A stretch of 64,000 nt of DNA from VRUE01 sp035712345 (GTDB taxonomy: Bacteria > Actinomycetota > Thermoleophilia > Solirubrobacterales > 70-9), in assembly GCA_035712345.1 (NCBI GenBank), contig DASTAY010000026.1, positions 1-64,000 on the forward strand. The letters are read 5' to 3'. Both the position numbers and the translations under genes were made by a program. Positions within the stretch are counted from its first letter, which is position 1; each line of letters opens with the position of its first letter. Below, piece by piece: positions 6,985 to 16,794 of this stretch. The notes beneath the pieces are model-generated. The model saw only the letters and a program-made list of their open reading frames with translations, ran no database searches and had not been told where the DNA came from.

Positions 6985-9413
6985 CCGCCTTCCCGCTGCG
7001 CTATGCCCACAGGAACCTGCTGATCGGCCCCGGCGGCGGAGCGGCCGCCCTCTATCGGCTCCAGACCCTCGCCTATCCCTACCTGCCGGCAGCCGAGAAG
7101 TGGGCCGCGCTGCGGCGGGTCGAGCGCTTCGCCCGGCTCGTCGGCGCCGACTTCTCGCTCTGGAGGGTCCAGCGCGCCTATCCGGCCGAGCGCTACGCCT
7201 CCGAGCTGGAGGGGCTGGTGGACGAGCGCCACACCGAGCCGGCGAGCTGGCATCGCTACCTGGAGGGGCACCAGGCGCGCCTCGCCTCGCTCGCTTCGCA
7301 CGTCCCCGAGGTCTACCTGGCGGTCTCGCTCGCCGACTCGGCGCAGGGCAGGGCCGGCTCGGGCATCCTGCGATCCGCCGATCGCGCCCGGCGACGCTTG
7401 GAGGAGCTGGCTGGCGTCGGCGCGCCACGCCCGATCTCCGGCGCCGAGCTCGACTCGCTGAGCGAGACCGAGCGGCGCACCTTCGAGCGGCTGAGGACGA
7501 CGCTCGGGCTTGAGCGGGCCTCGACGCGCGAGTTGCAGTGGCTACTTCGCCGCGCCTCCTGCCGGGGCGTGGCCGAGCCGGCGCTCGACCGCCTCTGGCA
7601 ACCCGACGCCCTGGTGGTCCGCGCCCCGGACGGCTCGCCCGCCTTCGAGCCGGCCGAACACGACCTGTGGCGCTGGGCGAACGCGCCGATGGGAGAGGAG
7701 CCCGGCGAGCCGCCCTCCCTCACGGTCGAAGCGGAGGAGGGAGTTGGATACCAGGCGTTCCTCTGCGCCGGGACGCTGGCATCCGAAGCGGAGTTCCCCG
7801 GCCCGCAGGCCGAGCTTCTGTTCGCCCCCGCCGAGGCCGCCGGCTTCCCCGTCGATGCCGTCCTGCACGCGCGCTGGATCGGCAATCGCGAGGCGCTCGC
7901 CCAGGTCCGCAAGCGCATCCTCGACGTCGAGCACACCTACCGCGAGCAGGAGCGCGGCGCGGCCAGCGGACCCGGCTTCCTGGCGGAGGAGGACAGGGTG
8001 TTGGCGCGCGAGTACGAGGCGATCCTCCAGGGCACCTCGCACCCGCCGATGCTGCGGGCCTCGATCTCCCTGGCGCTCGGCGCGCCCGACCGGGCCGAGC
8101 TCGAGCGTCGCGTCGATGCCCTGCGCGAGCAATTCGGCGAGGTCTTGCTGCACCGCCCGCGCGGCCTCCAGCACCGCCTCTTCCTCGACCACCTGCCGCG
8201 GACGGACGGCGGCGAGACGGCCGACTACGAGCAGCAGATGACGGTTGAGCAGTTCGGCGCCCTGGTCCCGATCGCCACCTCGCAGCTCGGCTCGCGGGCC
8301 GGCATCTACATCGGCACCTCCCCGGCCGGCGGCGGGCGCCCGGTGCGCTACGACCCGACCGAGGCGAGCCGCACCGCCCGGCCCTCGGCCGTCCTGCTCG
8401 CCGGCACGCTCGGCTCGGGCAAGACTCTCGCCGCGGAGACGATCGCCTTCGCCGCCGAGCGGCGCGGCTCGCTGGTCGTTGACTTCGATCCCCGCCCCGA
8501 TCACGGCTTCGACCGGGTTCCCGAGCTGGACGGCTCGGTGGAGGTGCTGGAGCTCTCGGGCGCGGTCGAGCACCGAGGCAAGCTGGACCCGCTGGCGATC
8601 GGGCTGGACGAGCTGCGCGAGGAGCTCGCCTCCTCCTACCTGCTGGAGCTCCTTCCCTCTCCCCCGCCCGCCTGGGAGAACGCGGTCCAGCGCGCCGTGC
8701 GCGATGCGGTTCGTGCCGGCGAGCGCAGTCTCGCCTCGGTCGTCGCGCGACTCCGCGAGGGCGACGCGAGCGAGGGCCGCGAGGTCGGCGACGCGCTGGA
8801 GGTCATCTCCGACTTCGGGCTGGCCCGGCTCGGCTTCGGCGAGGGCGACGGGGCGCGCCTCCAGGCCGCCCGCCCGGTGACGACGATCCGCACGCCGGGC
8901 CTCTCGCTCCCCGATCCTCGTGTCTCGCGCGAGACCTACACCCGCGTCGAGCGGATTTCGGTCGCCACGCTCTCGCTGGTTGCGGCCCTCGCCCTGCGGC
9001 TGGTCTCCGGCGACCGCGGCCGGCACAAGGTCGTGCTGCTCGACGAGGCGTGGTTCGTCCTCGCCTCCTCGCAGGGAAGGGCGCTGCTGAACCGGCTGGT
9101 CAGGCTCGGGCGCTCGTCCAACACCACGGTCCTGCTGGCGAGCCAGCGGCTCGCAGACCTCGGCGACCTCTCCGAGCTGGTCGGCACCTACTTCCTCTTC
9201 GGCCAGGAGTCCGACGCCGAGGCGGCGCGGGCGCTGGAGCTGATCGGCCTCGACCCCGAATCCACCGAGCTGCGCGGCAGCCCGCGCGAGTACCGCAGGG
9301 GGCGCTGCCTGATGCGCGACCTCGACGGGCGGGTCGGCGAGCTGCAATTCGATCTCGTCTTCCCCGAGCTGCTGGAGGCGCTCGACACCACGCCGCGGAG
9401 GGCCGAGGCGTGA
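6981..9413 (+). CDS. VirB4-like T4SS ATPase
   Basis: 810 residues from ATG 6981, overlapping the TcpE stop (ATGA); the open frame further upstream is in the wrong context. The N-terminal half is the membrane-docking CagE/TrbE-type region. The C-terminal half is an AAA+/FtsK-like motor with Walker A AGTLGSGKTLAAE at about residue 474 and Walker B HKVVLLDEAWFVL at about 684. A sensor-like LLASQRLADLGDL follows. It energises assembly and substrate transfer in the conjugative channel. Length and motifs are intact. Confidence 0.85.
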   Translation: MTAFPLRYAHRNLLIGPGGGAAALYRLQTLAYPYLPAAEKWAALRRVERFARLVGADFSLWRVQRAYPAERYASELEGLVDERHTEPASWHRYLEGHQARLASLASHVPEVYLAVSLADSAQGRAGSGILRSADRARRRLEELAGVGAPRPISGAELDSLSETERRTFERLRTTLGLERASTRELQWLLRRASCRGVAEPALDRLWQPDALVVRAPDGSPAFEPAEHDLWRWANAPMGEEPGEPPSLTVEAEEGVGYQAFLCAGTLASEAEFPGPQAELLFAPAEAAGFPVDAVLHARWIGNREALAQVRKRILDVEHTYREQERGAASGPGFLAEEDRVLAREYEAILQGTSHPPMLRASISLALGAPDRAELERRVDALREQFGEVLLHRPRGLQHRLFLDHLPRTDGGETADYEQQMTVEQFGALVPIATSQLGSRAGIYIGTSPAGGGRPVRYDPTEASRTARPSAVLLAGTLGSGKTLAAETIAFAAERRGSLVVDFDPRPDHGFDRVPELDGSVEVLELSGAVEHRGKLDPLAIGLDELREELASSYLLELLPSPPPAWENAVQRAVRDAVRAGERSLASVVARLREGDASEGREVGDALEVISDFGLARLGFGEGDGARLQAARPVTTIRTPGLSLPDPRVSRETYTRVERISVATLSLVAALALRLVSGDRGRHKVVLLDEAWFVLASSQGRALLNRLVRLGRSSNTTVLLASQRLADLGDLSELVGTYFLFGQESDAEAARALELIGLDPESTELRGSPREYRRGRCLMRDLDGRVGELQFDLVFPELLEALDTTPRRAEA

Positions 9414-11026
9414 GGCACCGCTTGCGCTGGAGCCTGATCGCCTGGACGCTCGCCCTCGCTGCCGCGCTGGTCGTGCTGGCCCATCCCCACGCCGCCGGCA
9501 GCGACGTGTTCGGCAACGTCGGCCCGGCTTCCCAGCTCCCCGGCGGCAGCCTGGTCGATCGCTACCCGCTCGGGCACTACTACCTCGACACCCACTTCGA
9601 CGCGGTGTCGGCCTCGCTGACCGGCGGGGTCGATGTCTCCGGCGTGCCGCCGATGATCGCCGGCTTCCTGGCGAACGCGCTGTGGGAAGGGACCGCCTTC
9701 CTGGCGAGGACGCTGATCTCGCTGTTCACCTTCGCCTTCTCGCTCGACCTGCTGAACGGGTCGCGGCAGACCGGCGGCGCGGGCGCGCTGGCGCCGGTCT
9801 CCCTGGCGATCCACTCGATCTACGCGAGCGTCTTCGGAGCGCCCTGGCTCGTCCTCGCGGTGACGGTCGTCGGCATGTGGGCGATGTGGAGGGCGCTGGT
9901 CCAGCGCCGCTACACCGAGACCGCGGGCGCCCTCGGCCTCTCCCTCGTCTACCTGATCGTCGCGCTGGCGTTCGTCGCCCAGCCCGCGCGCACGATCGGC
10001 TCGGCCTCGCACTGGACGAACCAGATGTCAGCGTCGTTCCTCTCGATCGCCGGGCACGGCTCGCCCGAGGGAGCCGAACGGGCGAAGCAGGAAGGCGCCG
10101 ACCAACTGTTCTCGCTGCTGGTCTACCGGCCCTGGGCGGTACTGGAGTTCGGCGGCACCGAGCACTGCGTCAAGGACGGCACCGGATCGAGCGACTCCGA
10201 CCCGATCTCGGTCCCCGTCCGTCCCCTCTCCCCCGACCCGGCCCAGGACTCCACCCTCTCGCGCCGGCTCGAACGGGGCACCGCCGTCCACGCGGACGGC
10301 AAGACCTGCATCAACAACGTCAACAAGTACGCCTCCCACTTCCTGCCCTACTCGGGCGGCTCGGATGAACGGAACGCCGAGTACGAGGCGCTGAACGACG
10401 GCGACGCCGAAAAGCTGCCGGATGCCGACCCCGCGAAGGAACATGGCGGCTACAGCGTCGGCGTCGCCGACAAGCCGGCCACCGACGCGATGGAGGAGGG
10501 CGGCCAGTACCAGCGGCTGCTGATCGCGGTCGTGATCTTCGTCTGCGAGCTGGGCGCCTTCGTCCTGCTGGGGGCGCTCTCGGTCGGGGTGATCCTCGCC
10601 CAGGTCCTCCTCCTGCTCTGGCTGGCCTTCGCCCCGGTCGCCCTGGTCTTCGCCGTGATCCCCGGCCGCGGGCACGACTTCTTCCGGGGTTGGCTGACGC
10701 GCCTCGCCGGCCTGCTGCTGCGCAAGGCGGCCTACTCGCTGATCCTCGCCGTCCTGCTGGCCGTGAACGCGGCGCTGGCCTCGGCGACCTCGCAGCTCGG
10801 CTGGCTGATGTCCTTCGGCCTACAGGGCATCTTCTTCTGGGCGGTCTTCTTCCAGCGGCGCCAGCTCACCGACCGCATCCTCGGGGCCTCGGTCGGCCGG
10901 GAGGCGCCCGGTGACTCCAGTCCGGGTCGCGTGCTCGCCTACTACTACGGCGCCCGCACGGGTGGCCGGGTCGCCGGGCGGACGGCCCGCCGCGTGCGCC
11001 GCTGGCTTCCGGGGGGCGAAGGATGA
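9410..11026 (+). CDS. VirB6/TcpH-like polytopic channel protein
   Basis: 538 residues from GTG 9410 (GTGA overlap with virB4). A signal or anchor (LIAWTLALAAALVVLA) opens the protein. At least six further hydrophobic segments follow, including TLISLFTFAFSLDLL, WLVLAVTVVGMWAMW, YLIVALAFVA and a long C-terminal cluster around LLLLWLAFAPVALVFAVIPG. A loop of about 170 residues in the middle has a conserved-looking YRPWAVLEFGG motif and two cysteines (EHCVKDG, KTCINN). Topology and operon position match VirB6/TcpH, which forms the membrane channel core. Direct sequence similarity is not obvious. Confidence 0.68.
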   Translation: MRHRLRWSLIAWTLALAAALVVLAHPHAAGSDVFGNVGPASQLPGGSLVDRYPLGHYYLDTHFDAVSASLTGGVDVSGVPPMIAGFLANALWEGTAFLARTLISLFTFAFSLDLLNGSRQTGGAGALAPVSLAIHSIYASVFGAPWLVLAVTVVGMWAMWRALVQRRYTETAGALGLSLVYLIVALAFVAQPARTIGSASHWTNQMSASFLSIAGHGSPEGAERAKQEGADQLFSLLVYRPWAVLEFGGTEHCVKDGTGSSDSDPISVPVRPLSPDPAQDSTLSRRLERGTAVHADGKTCINNVNKYASHFLPYSGGSDERNAEYEALNDGDAEKLPDADPAKEHGGYSVGVADKPATDAMEEGGQYQRLLIAVVIFVCELGAFVLLGALSVGVILAQVLLLLWLAFAPVALVFAVIPGRGHDFFRGWLTRLAGLLLRKAAYSLILAVLLAVNAALASATSQLGWLMSFGLQGIFFWAVFFQRRQLTDRILGASVGREAPGDSSPGRVLAYYYGARTGGRVAGRTARRVRRWLPGGEG

Positions 11027-11550
11027 CCGGCCTACGGACACTCGCCGGACGCCCGATCGCCGAAGGCGAGCGACGCGGCGCGTTCTGGATCGCCGCCGCG
11101 ATCCTCGCCTGTGCCGCCCTCGCGCTGCTCCTCCTGCCCGGCGGTGACACGGCGCTCGCGCCTCCGCCAGAGCCCGCTTCCAAGGCGACCGGCGCAGCCC
11201 CACCTGGGCCGGCCCCTCACCGTGCCGCGCCCCTCGCGCAGCCGCTGGCGACGGCCCGCCGCTTCCTCGGCGGGTACCTGCCGTTCCTCTACGGACGCGG
11301 AGCGGTGCGAGCCATCGCGGCCGCCGCGCCATCGCTCCGCGACCGGCTGGCCGCCTCCCGACTGCGCGTCCCGCCGGCCGCGAGTGACCGCCATCCGCGT
11401 GTCGCCCAGATCGACGGCAGGCGCCTCGCCGCCGACCGGGTGCTGGTCACGGCGAGGGTCGCGGATGGCGGCCCGGCGACCTACCCGATCTCGTTAACGC
11501 TCGCCCGGCGAAACGGCCGGTGGCTGGTCATAGCGGAGGGAACCGACTGA
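11023..11550 (+). CDS. Bitopic TcpC/VirB8-like T4SS accessory protein
   Basis: 175 residues, ATGA overlap with the VirB6-like gene. One membrane helix lies at about 20-40 (FWIAAAILACAALALLLLPG), followed by a Pro/Ala linker and a single NTF2-like domain (ARRFLGGYLPFLYGRGAVRA through NGRWLVIAEGTD). It resembles half of the TcpC extracytoplasmic module and probably helps build the periplasm-like or wall-spanning part of the channel. It is called by topology and context only. Confidence 0.55.
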   Translation: MTGLRTLAGRPIAEGERRGAFWIAAAILACAALALLLLPGGDTALAPPPEPASKATGAAPPGPAPHRAAPLAQPLATARRFLGGYLPFLYGRGAVRAIAAAAPSLRDRLAASRLRVPPAASDRHPRVAQIDGRRLAADRVLVTARVADGGPATYPISLTLARRNGRWLVIAEGTD

Positions 11551-12827
11551 TGGCCGCCCAGGATTCCAACCGCGGACGGCTCTCACCGTGGCTGCTGGGG
11601 GCGGCCGGCGGCGCCGTGGCCCTGATCGCGGTCCTCGCCGGCTCGCTGATGGCGGTGCTCGGCGCCGAACTCGCCTGCGTCGGCGGCAATGACGCAAGCG
11701 CGGCGGCGGCTCCGGCGACCCGGGCGGCGAAGCGCGACATCCCGCGGAGGAGACTGCGGCTCTACCAGCAGGCCGGCCGGCGGTTCGATCTCGACTGGAC
11801 CTTCCTCGCCTCGATCGGGACGCAGGAGTGCGGCACCGGGCTCTGCGCGCACGTCTACCCCTCCGGCTGCGGCGGTCCGATGCAGATCGCGATCGTCCGC
11901 GAAAGCGCGTGCAGCCCCGGCTCGGGGCCGACGCTCTGGGAGCGCTACGGCGTCGATGCCAACGGCGATGGGCAGGCCGACCCGTTCGATCTCGCCGACT
12001 CGATCTTCACCGCGGCAAAGCTGCTTCGCCAGGTGATGGGCGCGCCGCCGACCGGCGGCTCCTACGCCGCCTATCGCCAGGCTGCCTGCGACTACTACGG
12101 CGCCTGCGCGGATGCGGCGGCGAACTACGCCGACGAGGTGATGGCGCGGGCGGTGGAGTACGGGTTCCACGGCGCCGGCAGCCCGGCGCCATCGGACCCC
12201 GGCGCCGCAGAACCGGCGCCGCCCGAAGGGAGCAGTTGCGGCGGAGGCGGATCGGCGCTGCCCTCCGGCACCGGCCCGATGGGGCCGGTGCGCAAGGCCG
12301 CGGCGCCCCGGCGCCTGGCGACCCTGCCGGCGGGCGTGAGCGCGGCGCCGGGGATCGAATGCGACGCGCGGATCGTCCCCGATGTCGTCTACCTCGCCCG
12401 CCGCTTCGGCGTCATCGTCACCGCCTGCTTCGCCGCCTCCGGACATGAGGCGACCGGCGAGCACCCGCTCGGGGCAGCCACCGACCTCGTTCCCCGCGAC
12501 GGCGACTGGAGCCGGACCCTGCGGCTGGCGCAGGCCCTCGGCTGGCGGCCCGCCTGCGCGGCGTCCGGCGCCGCGCCCGAATGCGCCCGCCCGCCCTTCC
12601 GCTTCATCGGCTACAACGGCTATCCGAACCACGGCGACCCGCTGCACTGCATCCCCTGCGAAGGCGGGCCGCATCTGCACCTCTCCTGGCTGACCTCGGC
12701 CTCGCCGGGTGAGCCGGAGGCCCGGGCGCGCTTCGGCTACGAACCGGCGAGCTGGATCGAGGTCTTCGACACCACCTCGACCTCAACCACCGGAGCCGCG
12801 TCGAGACATGGAGGCGGCCGTGGCTGA
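11550..12827 (+). CDS. Two-domain cell-wall hydrolase of the transfer system (SLT-like plus M15-like peptidase)
   Basis: 425 residues from ATG 11550 (TGATG coupling). One N-terminal anchor (LLGAAGGAVALIAVLAGSLM) is followed by a lytic-transglycosylase-like domain (TFLASIGTQECGTG, then YPSGCGGPMQIA, residues about 75-200). The C-terminal domain (about 260-420) carries EHPLGAATDL and GGPHLHLSW, the H..G.A.D and HLH metal-binding pattern of M15/VanY-like peptidases. It matches the TcpG/TcpI or VirB1 role: local peptidoglycan opening for the conjugation channel. The apparent catalytic residues are present. Confidence 0.75.
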   Translation: MAAQDSNRGRLSPWLLGAAGGAVALIAVLAGSLMAVLGAELACVGGNDASAAAAPATRAAKRDIPRRRLRLYQQAGRRFDLDWTFLASIGTQECGTGLCAHVYPSGCGGPMQIAIVRESACSPGSGPTLWERYGVDANGDGQADPFDLADSIFTAAKLLRQVMGAPPTGGSYAAYRQAACDYYGACADAAANYADEVMARAVEYGFHGAGSPAPSDPGAAEPAPPEGSSCGGGGSALPSGTGPMGPVRKAAAPRRLATLPAGVSAAPGIECDARIVPDVVYLARRFGVIVTACFAASGHEATGEHPLGAATDLVPRDGDWSRTLRLAQALGWRPACAASGAAPECARPPFRFIGYNGYPNHGDPLHCIPCEGGPHLHLSWLTSASPGEPEARARFGYEPASWIEVFDTTSTSTTGAASRHGGGRG

Positions 12828-14040
12828 GCCACTGATCCTCGACCTCTTCGCGGGCGCAGGCGGCTGGGAGGAGGGCCTGCGTGCCCTCGGACACCGAGCG
12901 CTCGGAGTCGAGCAGGACCAAACCGCGTCGGCCACCGCCATCGCGGCCGGACACGAGCGCCTCAACGCCGATGTCGCCGCCCTCGACCCCGAGGACTTCG
13001 CACCGCTGTGGGGGCTGATCGCCTCGCCGCCCTGTCAGGCGTACTCGGTCGCCGGCCACAAACTCGGCAGGCGGGACAAAGAGCATGTGATCGCCTGTGC
13101 CCATGACTTCGCCGCCGGCCGCGACACCCGCGCCTCCCGGCTGAGGGACTGCCAGGACGATCGCTCCCTGCTCACCGTCGAGCCGCTGCGCTTCGCCCTG
13201 GCGCTGCGGCCGAGCTGGGTGGCCCTGGAGCAGGTACCTCCCGTCGCGGAGCTGTGGTCGATCTTCGCCGAGCTGCTCGGCGAGCACGGCTACAGCAGCG
13301 TCGTCGGCGTGCTCTCCGCCGAGCGCTACGGGGTGCCCCAGGTCCGCAAGCGCGCCTTCCTGATCGCCTCCACCGAGGGGGAGGTGAAGCTGCCCGAGCC
13401 GAGCCACCGCTCGTTCAACTCGCGCCGCCACAGAACGCCCGAGGACGAGCTGCACCTTCCCCCGTGGGTGAGCATGGCCGAGGCGCTCGGCTGGGGAGAC
13501 GAGCCGGCGATCCTGCGCAGCAATCACACCAACTCCGGGCGCCATCCCGGCGGCGCCCCTCGCTCGCTGGACCGCCCCGCCTTCACCCTGATGAGCAGCT
13601 CGCGGGCGTGGAAGATCGAACCCGCCCCACCGACCGGCTCACCCCGCCCGGCTCGGCGCGCCGAGCCGCCGGCAGATTGCCGCCGCCACAACGAACGCCA
13701 GGCCGCCAAGCGGCGGGCGGACGGACGATCCGCGGACGTGCCCGCCTGGACGCATCGCCGCCCGGCGACCACTGTGGTCTGCGACCCGAGGGTCTTCGGC
13801 CCGGGGAGCTGGTCGCGCAACGGAGCGGCCGCCAACCGCGAGCGCAAGAGGCCGGTGAGGGTCACCGTCGAGCAGGCCGCGGTGCTCCAGGGCTTCCGCC
13901 ACGACTACCCGTGGCAGGGATCGCGGTCCCAGCGCTTCGCGCAGATCGGCAACGCGGTCTGCCCGCCCCTCGCCGGCCGGGTGCTTCGAGAGGCGATGCG
14001 TCCCGGCGGCCGGAATCGACGCGGAGGCGGCCGATGCTGA
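12820..14040 (+). CDS. Orphan C5-cytosine DNA methyltransferase
   Basis: 406 residues from GTG 12820, which has GGAGG five bases upstream; ATG 12808 in the same frame is the alternative. Motifs are in order: I (LILDLFAGAGGWEEGL), IV (SPPCQAYSVAGH with the catalytic Cys), VI (VALEQVPPV), VIII (YGVPQVRKRAFLIA) and X (FAQIGNAVCPPLAGRVL). EQV replaces the textbook ENV, a variant I believe is common in mobile-element enzymes. A roughly 110-residue target-recognition region lies between VIII and X. No endonuclease gene is adjacent, so protection of the transferred DNA from host restriction is the likely role. Confidence 0.85.
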   Translation: MAEPLILDLFAGAGGWEEGLRALGHRALGVEQDQTASATAIAAGHERLNADVAALDPEDFAPLWGLIASPPCQAYSVAGHKLGRRDKEHVIACAHDFAAGRDTRASRLRDCQDDRSLLTVEPLRFALALRPSWVALEQVPPVAELWSIFAELLGEHGYSSVVGVLSAERYGVPQVRKRAFLIASTEGEVKLPEPSHRSFNSRRHRTPEDELHLPPWVSMAEALGWGDEPAILRSNHTNSGRHPGGAPRSLDRPAFTLMSSSRAWKIEPAPPTGSPRPARRAEPPADCRRHNERQAAKRRADGRSADVPAWTHRRPATTVVCDPRVFGPGSWSRNGAAANRERKRPVRVTVEQAAVLQGFRHDYPWQGSRSQRFAQIGNAVCPPLAGRVLREAMRPGGRNRRGGGRC

Positions 14041-14195
14041 GCCCGAGACCACCTCGTTCTGCGCCTCGTTCTGCACCTCGTTCTGCGCCTCGCACCCCGT
14101 TTTCAGCGTGGCGCCCCATTCCCTTCTGTGAAGCCGGTTGCGGGACATGCCCTCCGCTGACTTCCTACTCCTCAACCCCGATGCGCCATGTCTGA
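14034..14195 (+). CDS. Possible small translationally coupled protein with PRSA repeats
   Basis: A 53-codon frame whose ATG overlaps the methyltransferase stop and whose stop overlaps the coupling-protein ATG, filling what would be the only sizeable gap in the operon. The first third encodes PRSA three times from a 12-bp DNA repeat; the second half contains a cysteine cluster (PFCEAGCGTCPP). No family is recognised. The exact fit at both ends argues for translation, at least as a coupling leader. Low complexity and lack of known homologues argue against a stable protein. Confidence 0.35.
   Translation: MLSPRPPRSAPRSAPRSAPRTPFSAWRPIPFCEAGCGTCPPLTSYSSTPMRHV
14052..14087 (+). repeat. 12-bp tandem repeat, three units
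   Basis: CCTCGTTCTGCR repeated three times (14052-14063, 14064-14075, 14076-14087) with a degenerate fourth unit. It is in frame with the small ORF above. It could be slippage-derived or a DNA-binding iteron array within the element. Confidence 0.7.
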
Positions 14196-16794
14196 TCGCG
14201 AGCGTCGCGATGCTCGCTCGCTCCTGGCGCTCGCCATCGCCATCGTCGGCGCGATCCTCGTCGCTCGACTTCCCCGCTGGGCCGATGCTCTCGCTGGCTC
14301 ATCGGTGCGTCCGATCGTCGCCACCCTCGCTGGCGCTCTGGTGGTGTTCGCACTCTTGCTCCTCGTCGCCCGCGCCGTCTGCACCCGACGCGGTCTCCGA
14401 AATCGCTCGACGGTGCTGTTGCTTCCGGCGCCGTCCTTCAACCCGAGCGAGGAGGCGGTCCTGCGGTTCGCCTCCGGCCTCGCGCGCACTCGCCGGGTCG
14501 TGCGAGGGCTGCTGGACGCCCCGGCGAGCGCCGTGCGGGTCCGGCTCGACGCCGACCCGAAGGGACGCCTCCGCTACACGGTCGAGCTGCCGACCCGCGC
14601 GCGTGCGGCGCTCGCCGCCGCCGCGGCCGCCTACGGAGAGGTCGAGCTGCGCGACGCTCCCGCCGATGAAGCGCCTGGGCCGAAGCCGTCCAAGGACAGG
14701 GAGGTCGTCCGAGCCGAGCTGGTGCTGGCGCGGCCGAGCACCGAGCCCCTTCGCGCCACCGGACTCGATCCCGACCCGCTCGCCGGATTCGCCCGGGCGC
14801 TGCGAGGGCTCACGCCGGGCGACGGCGAGACCGTCGAGGTCTGTGTCGATCTGCTGCCGGTCACCGCGGCCAAGCGGCGGCGACTGCATCGCCGCCTGCT
14901 CCGCGAAGCCCGGCGGCGGCGCCCTGCCGGCGAGGCCGCCAGCCAATCGCTCACCGATCTGTTTGGGGGCGAGCGCGATGCGGCGGCGCCCGCGGAGCTG
15001 GTCGGGCGGCGGGCGGACCGGCGGGCGCTGACCGACAAGCTCGGATCGCCCGAGCCCCTGTTCACCGTCCAGGTGCTGGCCCGGGTCGCCTCGCCGGTCC
15101 CCGGTCGCGCCAAGGCCCGCCTCCTCGCCCTGCTCGCCGCCTTCGATGCCTTCGCCGGGGAGAACCACTGGCGGGTCTCCGGCCTGCGGATTCCAGGCGT
15201 TGCCTTCCTCGGCTCCGACCTCCCAGGGCGCCGGGCACGCTTCGATCGCCGGCTCACCTCCGGGCGCTTCTCCCCCGCCCGGCGACGCCTCGTAACCGCC
15301 ACCGAGGTCGCCGGCCTGCTGAAGCCGCCGACCGCCAGGTGCCCGGTTCCCCAGGTGCTGCGCTCGGCGGGCGCGATCCCGCCGCCGCCGGACGGTCTAC
15401 CGACCTTCGCCGGCCAGAGCGACCTCCTGCCGCTCGGGCGGATCGAGACCGAATCCGGTGAGCGCCTGGTCGGCGTTCCGCTCGCCGACACCTTCTTCTC
15501 CTACATGGCCGGCCGCTCGCGCTGGGGCAAGACGGAGACGGCGATCGGCCAGTTCCTGCACCTCGCCCGGTCGGGGCACGGCTGCTTCTTCCTCGACCCG
15601 CACGAGGACGGGTTGCAGAAGATCAAGGAACACCTCACCCACGAGGGGGTGTTGGAGCGGGTCATCGAGATCAACCTCGCCCGCCCGGACCAGCGCCAGC
15701 TCGGCTGGAACCTCTTTGCGGTCAAGGGCCGCTCGGAAGCACAGGCGCAGGGACAGGCCGATGCGGTGGTCGATGCGATCGCCAGCACGATGCGCTGGGA
15801 CGAGCACAACACCCGAGCGCTCAACCTGACGACTCAGGCGGCCCAGGGATTGATCGGGCTCGCCCGCCATCTGCCGGTAGAGCTGGCGCCGACGATCTTC
15901 CAGATTCCGACCCTGCTCGCCAACCCCGACTGGCGGGCCTCCGTGCTTCCGTTTCTCCCGGCGCCGACCCGGCGGTTCTTCACCGAGCGGTTCCCGTTGC
16001 TCAGCGAGGAGGCGGTCACGCCGGTCACCAACCTGATCGACCGGCTCCGGGCGGCCCCGGCCGTCTCGGCGCTGCTCGGGAACCCGCGGTCGAGCTATGA
16101 CATCCGCCAAGCAATGGACGACGGAGGCATCGTCCTCGCCTGCCCGGGGTCGGGCTCAACGCGGGACCGCCTGATCGCCAACTTCCTCGTCTACGACCTC
16201 CTCCACGCCGCCAAGAGCCGCGCCGAGCTGGCGCCCGAGAAGCGGCATCCGTTCTACGCGCTGCTTGACGAGGTGCAGACCTATGACGGCGCTTCGTCGG
16301 GCAACCTCGCGGCCCTGCTGGAGCAGACCGCCAAGTACGGGGCGCGGGTGTTCCTCTTCAACCAGAACCCGGAGCGGCTCACCCCGGCGACGCTGAACGC
16401 GGTTACGACGAACCGCTCGCACCTGATCTCCACGGCGCTCGGCGCCAAGGCGGCCGCGTTGCTGACCCGCGAGTGGGGTGGATCGGTTGAGCCGGAGACG
16501 GTCGTCAACCTCCCGCGCTACACCTCGATCGCCTCGGTCACCCTCGATGGCGAGGTGAGTCCACCGTTCCTGGTGCGTGGCGTCCCGGTGGACGAGCTCT
16601 TCCCCGATACCCCGGACGGCGAAGGGCGGGCGGCGCTCGAAAGGGCGATTGGCCGCGGCGCGGACAGGCGGCCGGTGAAGGCCACCCTCGCCGAGCTCGA
16701 CCGTCTTGATGATCGGATCGCCGAGCACCTTCAATGTGGGCAAAGGCCCGCCGGGAACACTGGCAGCTTCGATCTCCCCGGGGAGGAACAGTGA
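14188..16794 (+). CDS. TraD/VirD4-like coupling ATPase
   Basis: 868 residues. Two N-terminal helices (ALAIAIVGAILVARL and LAGALVVFALLLLVARAV) anchor a large cytosolic region. The motor domain has a Walker A of the form GRSRWGKTE at about residue 442 and Walker B FYALLDEVQTYDG at about 688. A helicase-like LLEQTAKYGARVFLFNQNPE segment follows, typical of TraD/TraG-type DNA pumps. It delivers the relaxase-DNA complex to the VirB4/VirB6-like channel encoded upstream. It overlaps the next gene by GTGA. Confidence 0.8.
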   Translation: MSDRERRDARSLLALAIAIVGAILVARLPRWADALAGSSVRPIVATLAGALVVFALLLLVARAVCTRRGLRNRSTVLLLPAPSFNPSEEAVLRFASGLARTRRVVRGLLDAPASAVRVRLDADPKGRLRYTVELPTRARAALAAAAAAYGEVELRDAPADEAPGPKPSKDREVVRAELVLARPSTEPLRATGLDPDPLAGFARALRGLTPGDGETVEVCVDLLPVTAAKRRRLHRRLLREARRRRPAGEAASQSLTDLFGGERDAAAPAELVGRRADRRALTDKLGSPEPLFTVQVLARVASPVPGRAKARLLALLAAFDAFAGENHWRVSGLRIPGVAFLGSDLPGRRARFDRRLTSGRFSPARRRLVTATEVAGLLKPPTARCPVPQVLRSAGAIPPPPDGLPTFAGQSDLLPLGRIETESGERLVGVPLADTFFSYMAGRSRWGKTETAIGQFLHLARSGHGCFFLDPHEDGLQKIKEHLTHEGVLERVIEINLARPDQRQLGWNLFAVKGRSEAQAQGQADAVVDAIASTMRWDEHNTRALNLTTQAAQGLIGLARHLPVELAPTIFQIPTLLANPDWRASVLPFLPAPTRRFFTERFPLLSEEAVTPVTNLIDRLRAAPAVSALLGNPRSSYDIRQAMDDGGIVLACPGSGSTRDRLIANFLVYDLLHAAKSRAELAPEKRHPFYALLDEVQTYDGASSGNLAALLEQTAKYGARVFLFNQNPERLTPATLNAVTTNRSHLISTALGAKAAALLTREWGGSVEPETVVNLPRYTSIASVTLDGEVSPPFLVRGVPVDELFPDTPDGEGRAALERAIGRGADRRPVKATLAELDRLDDRIAEHLQCGQRPAGNTGSFDLPGEEQ

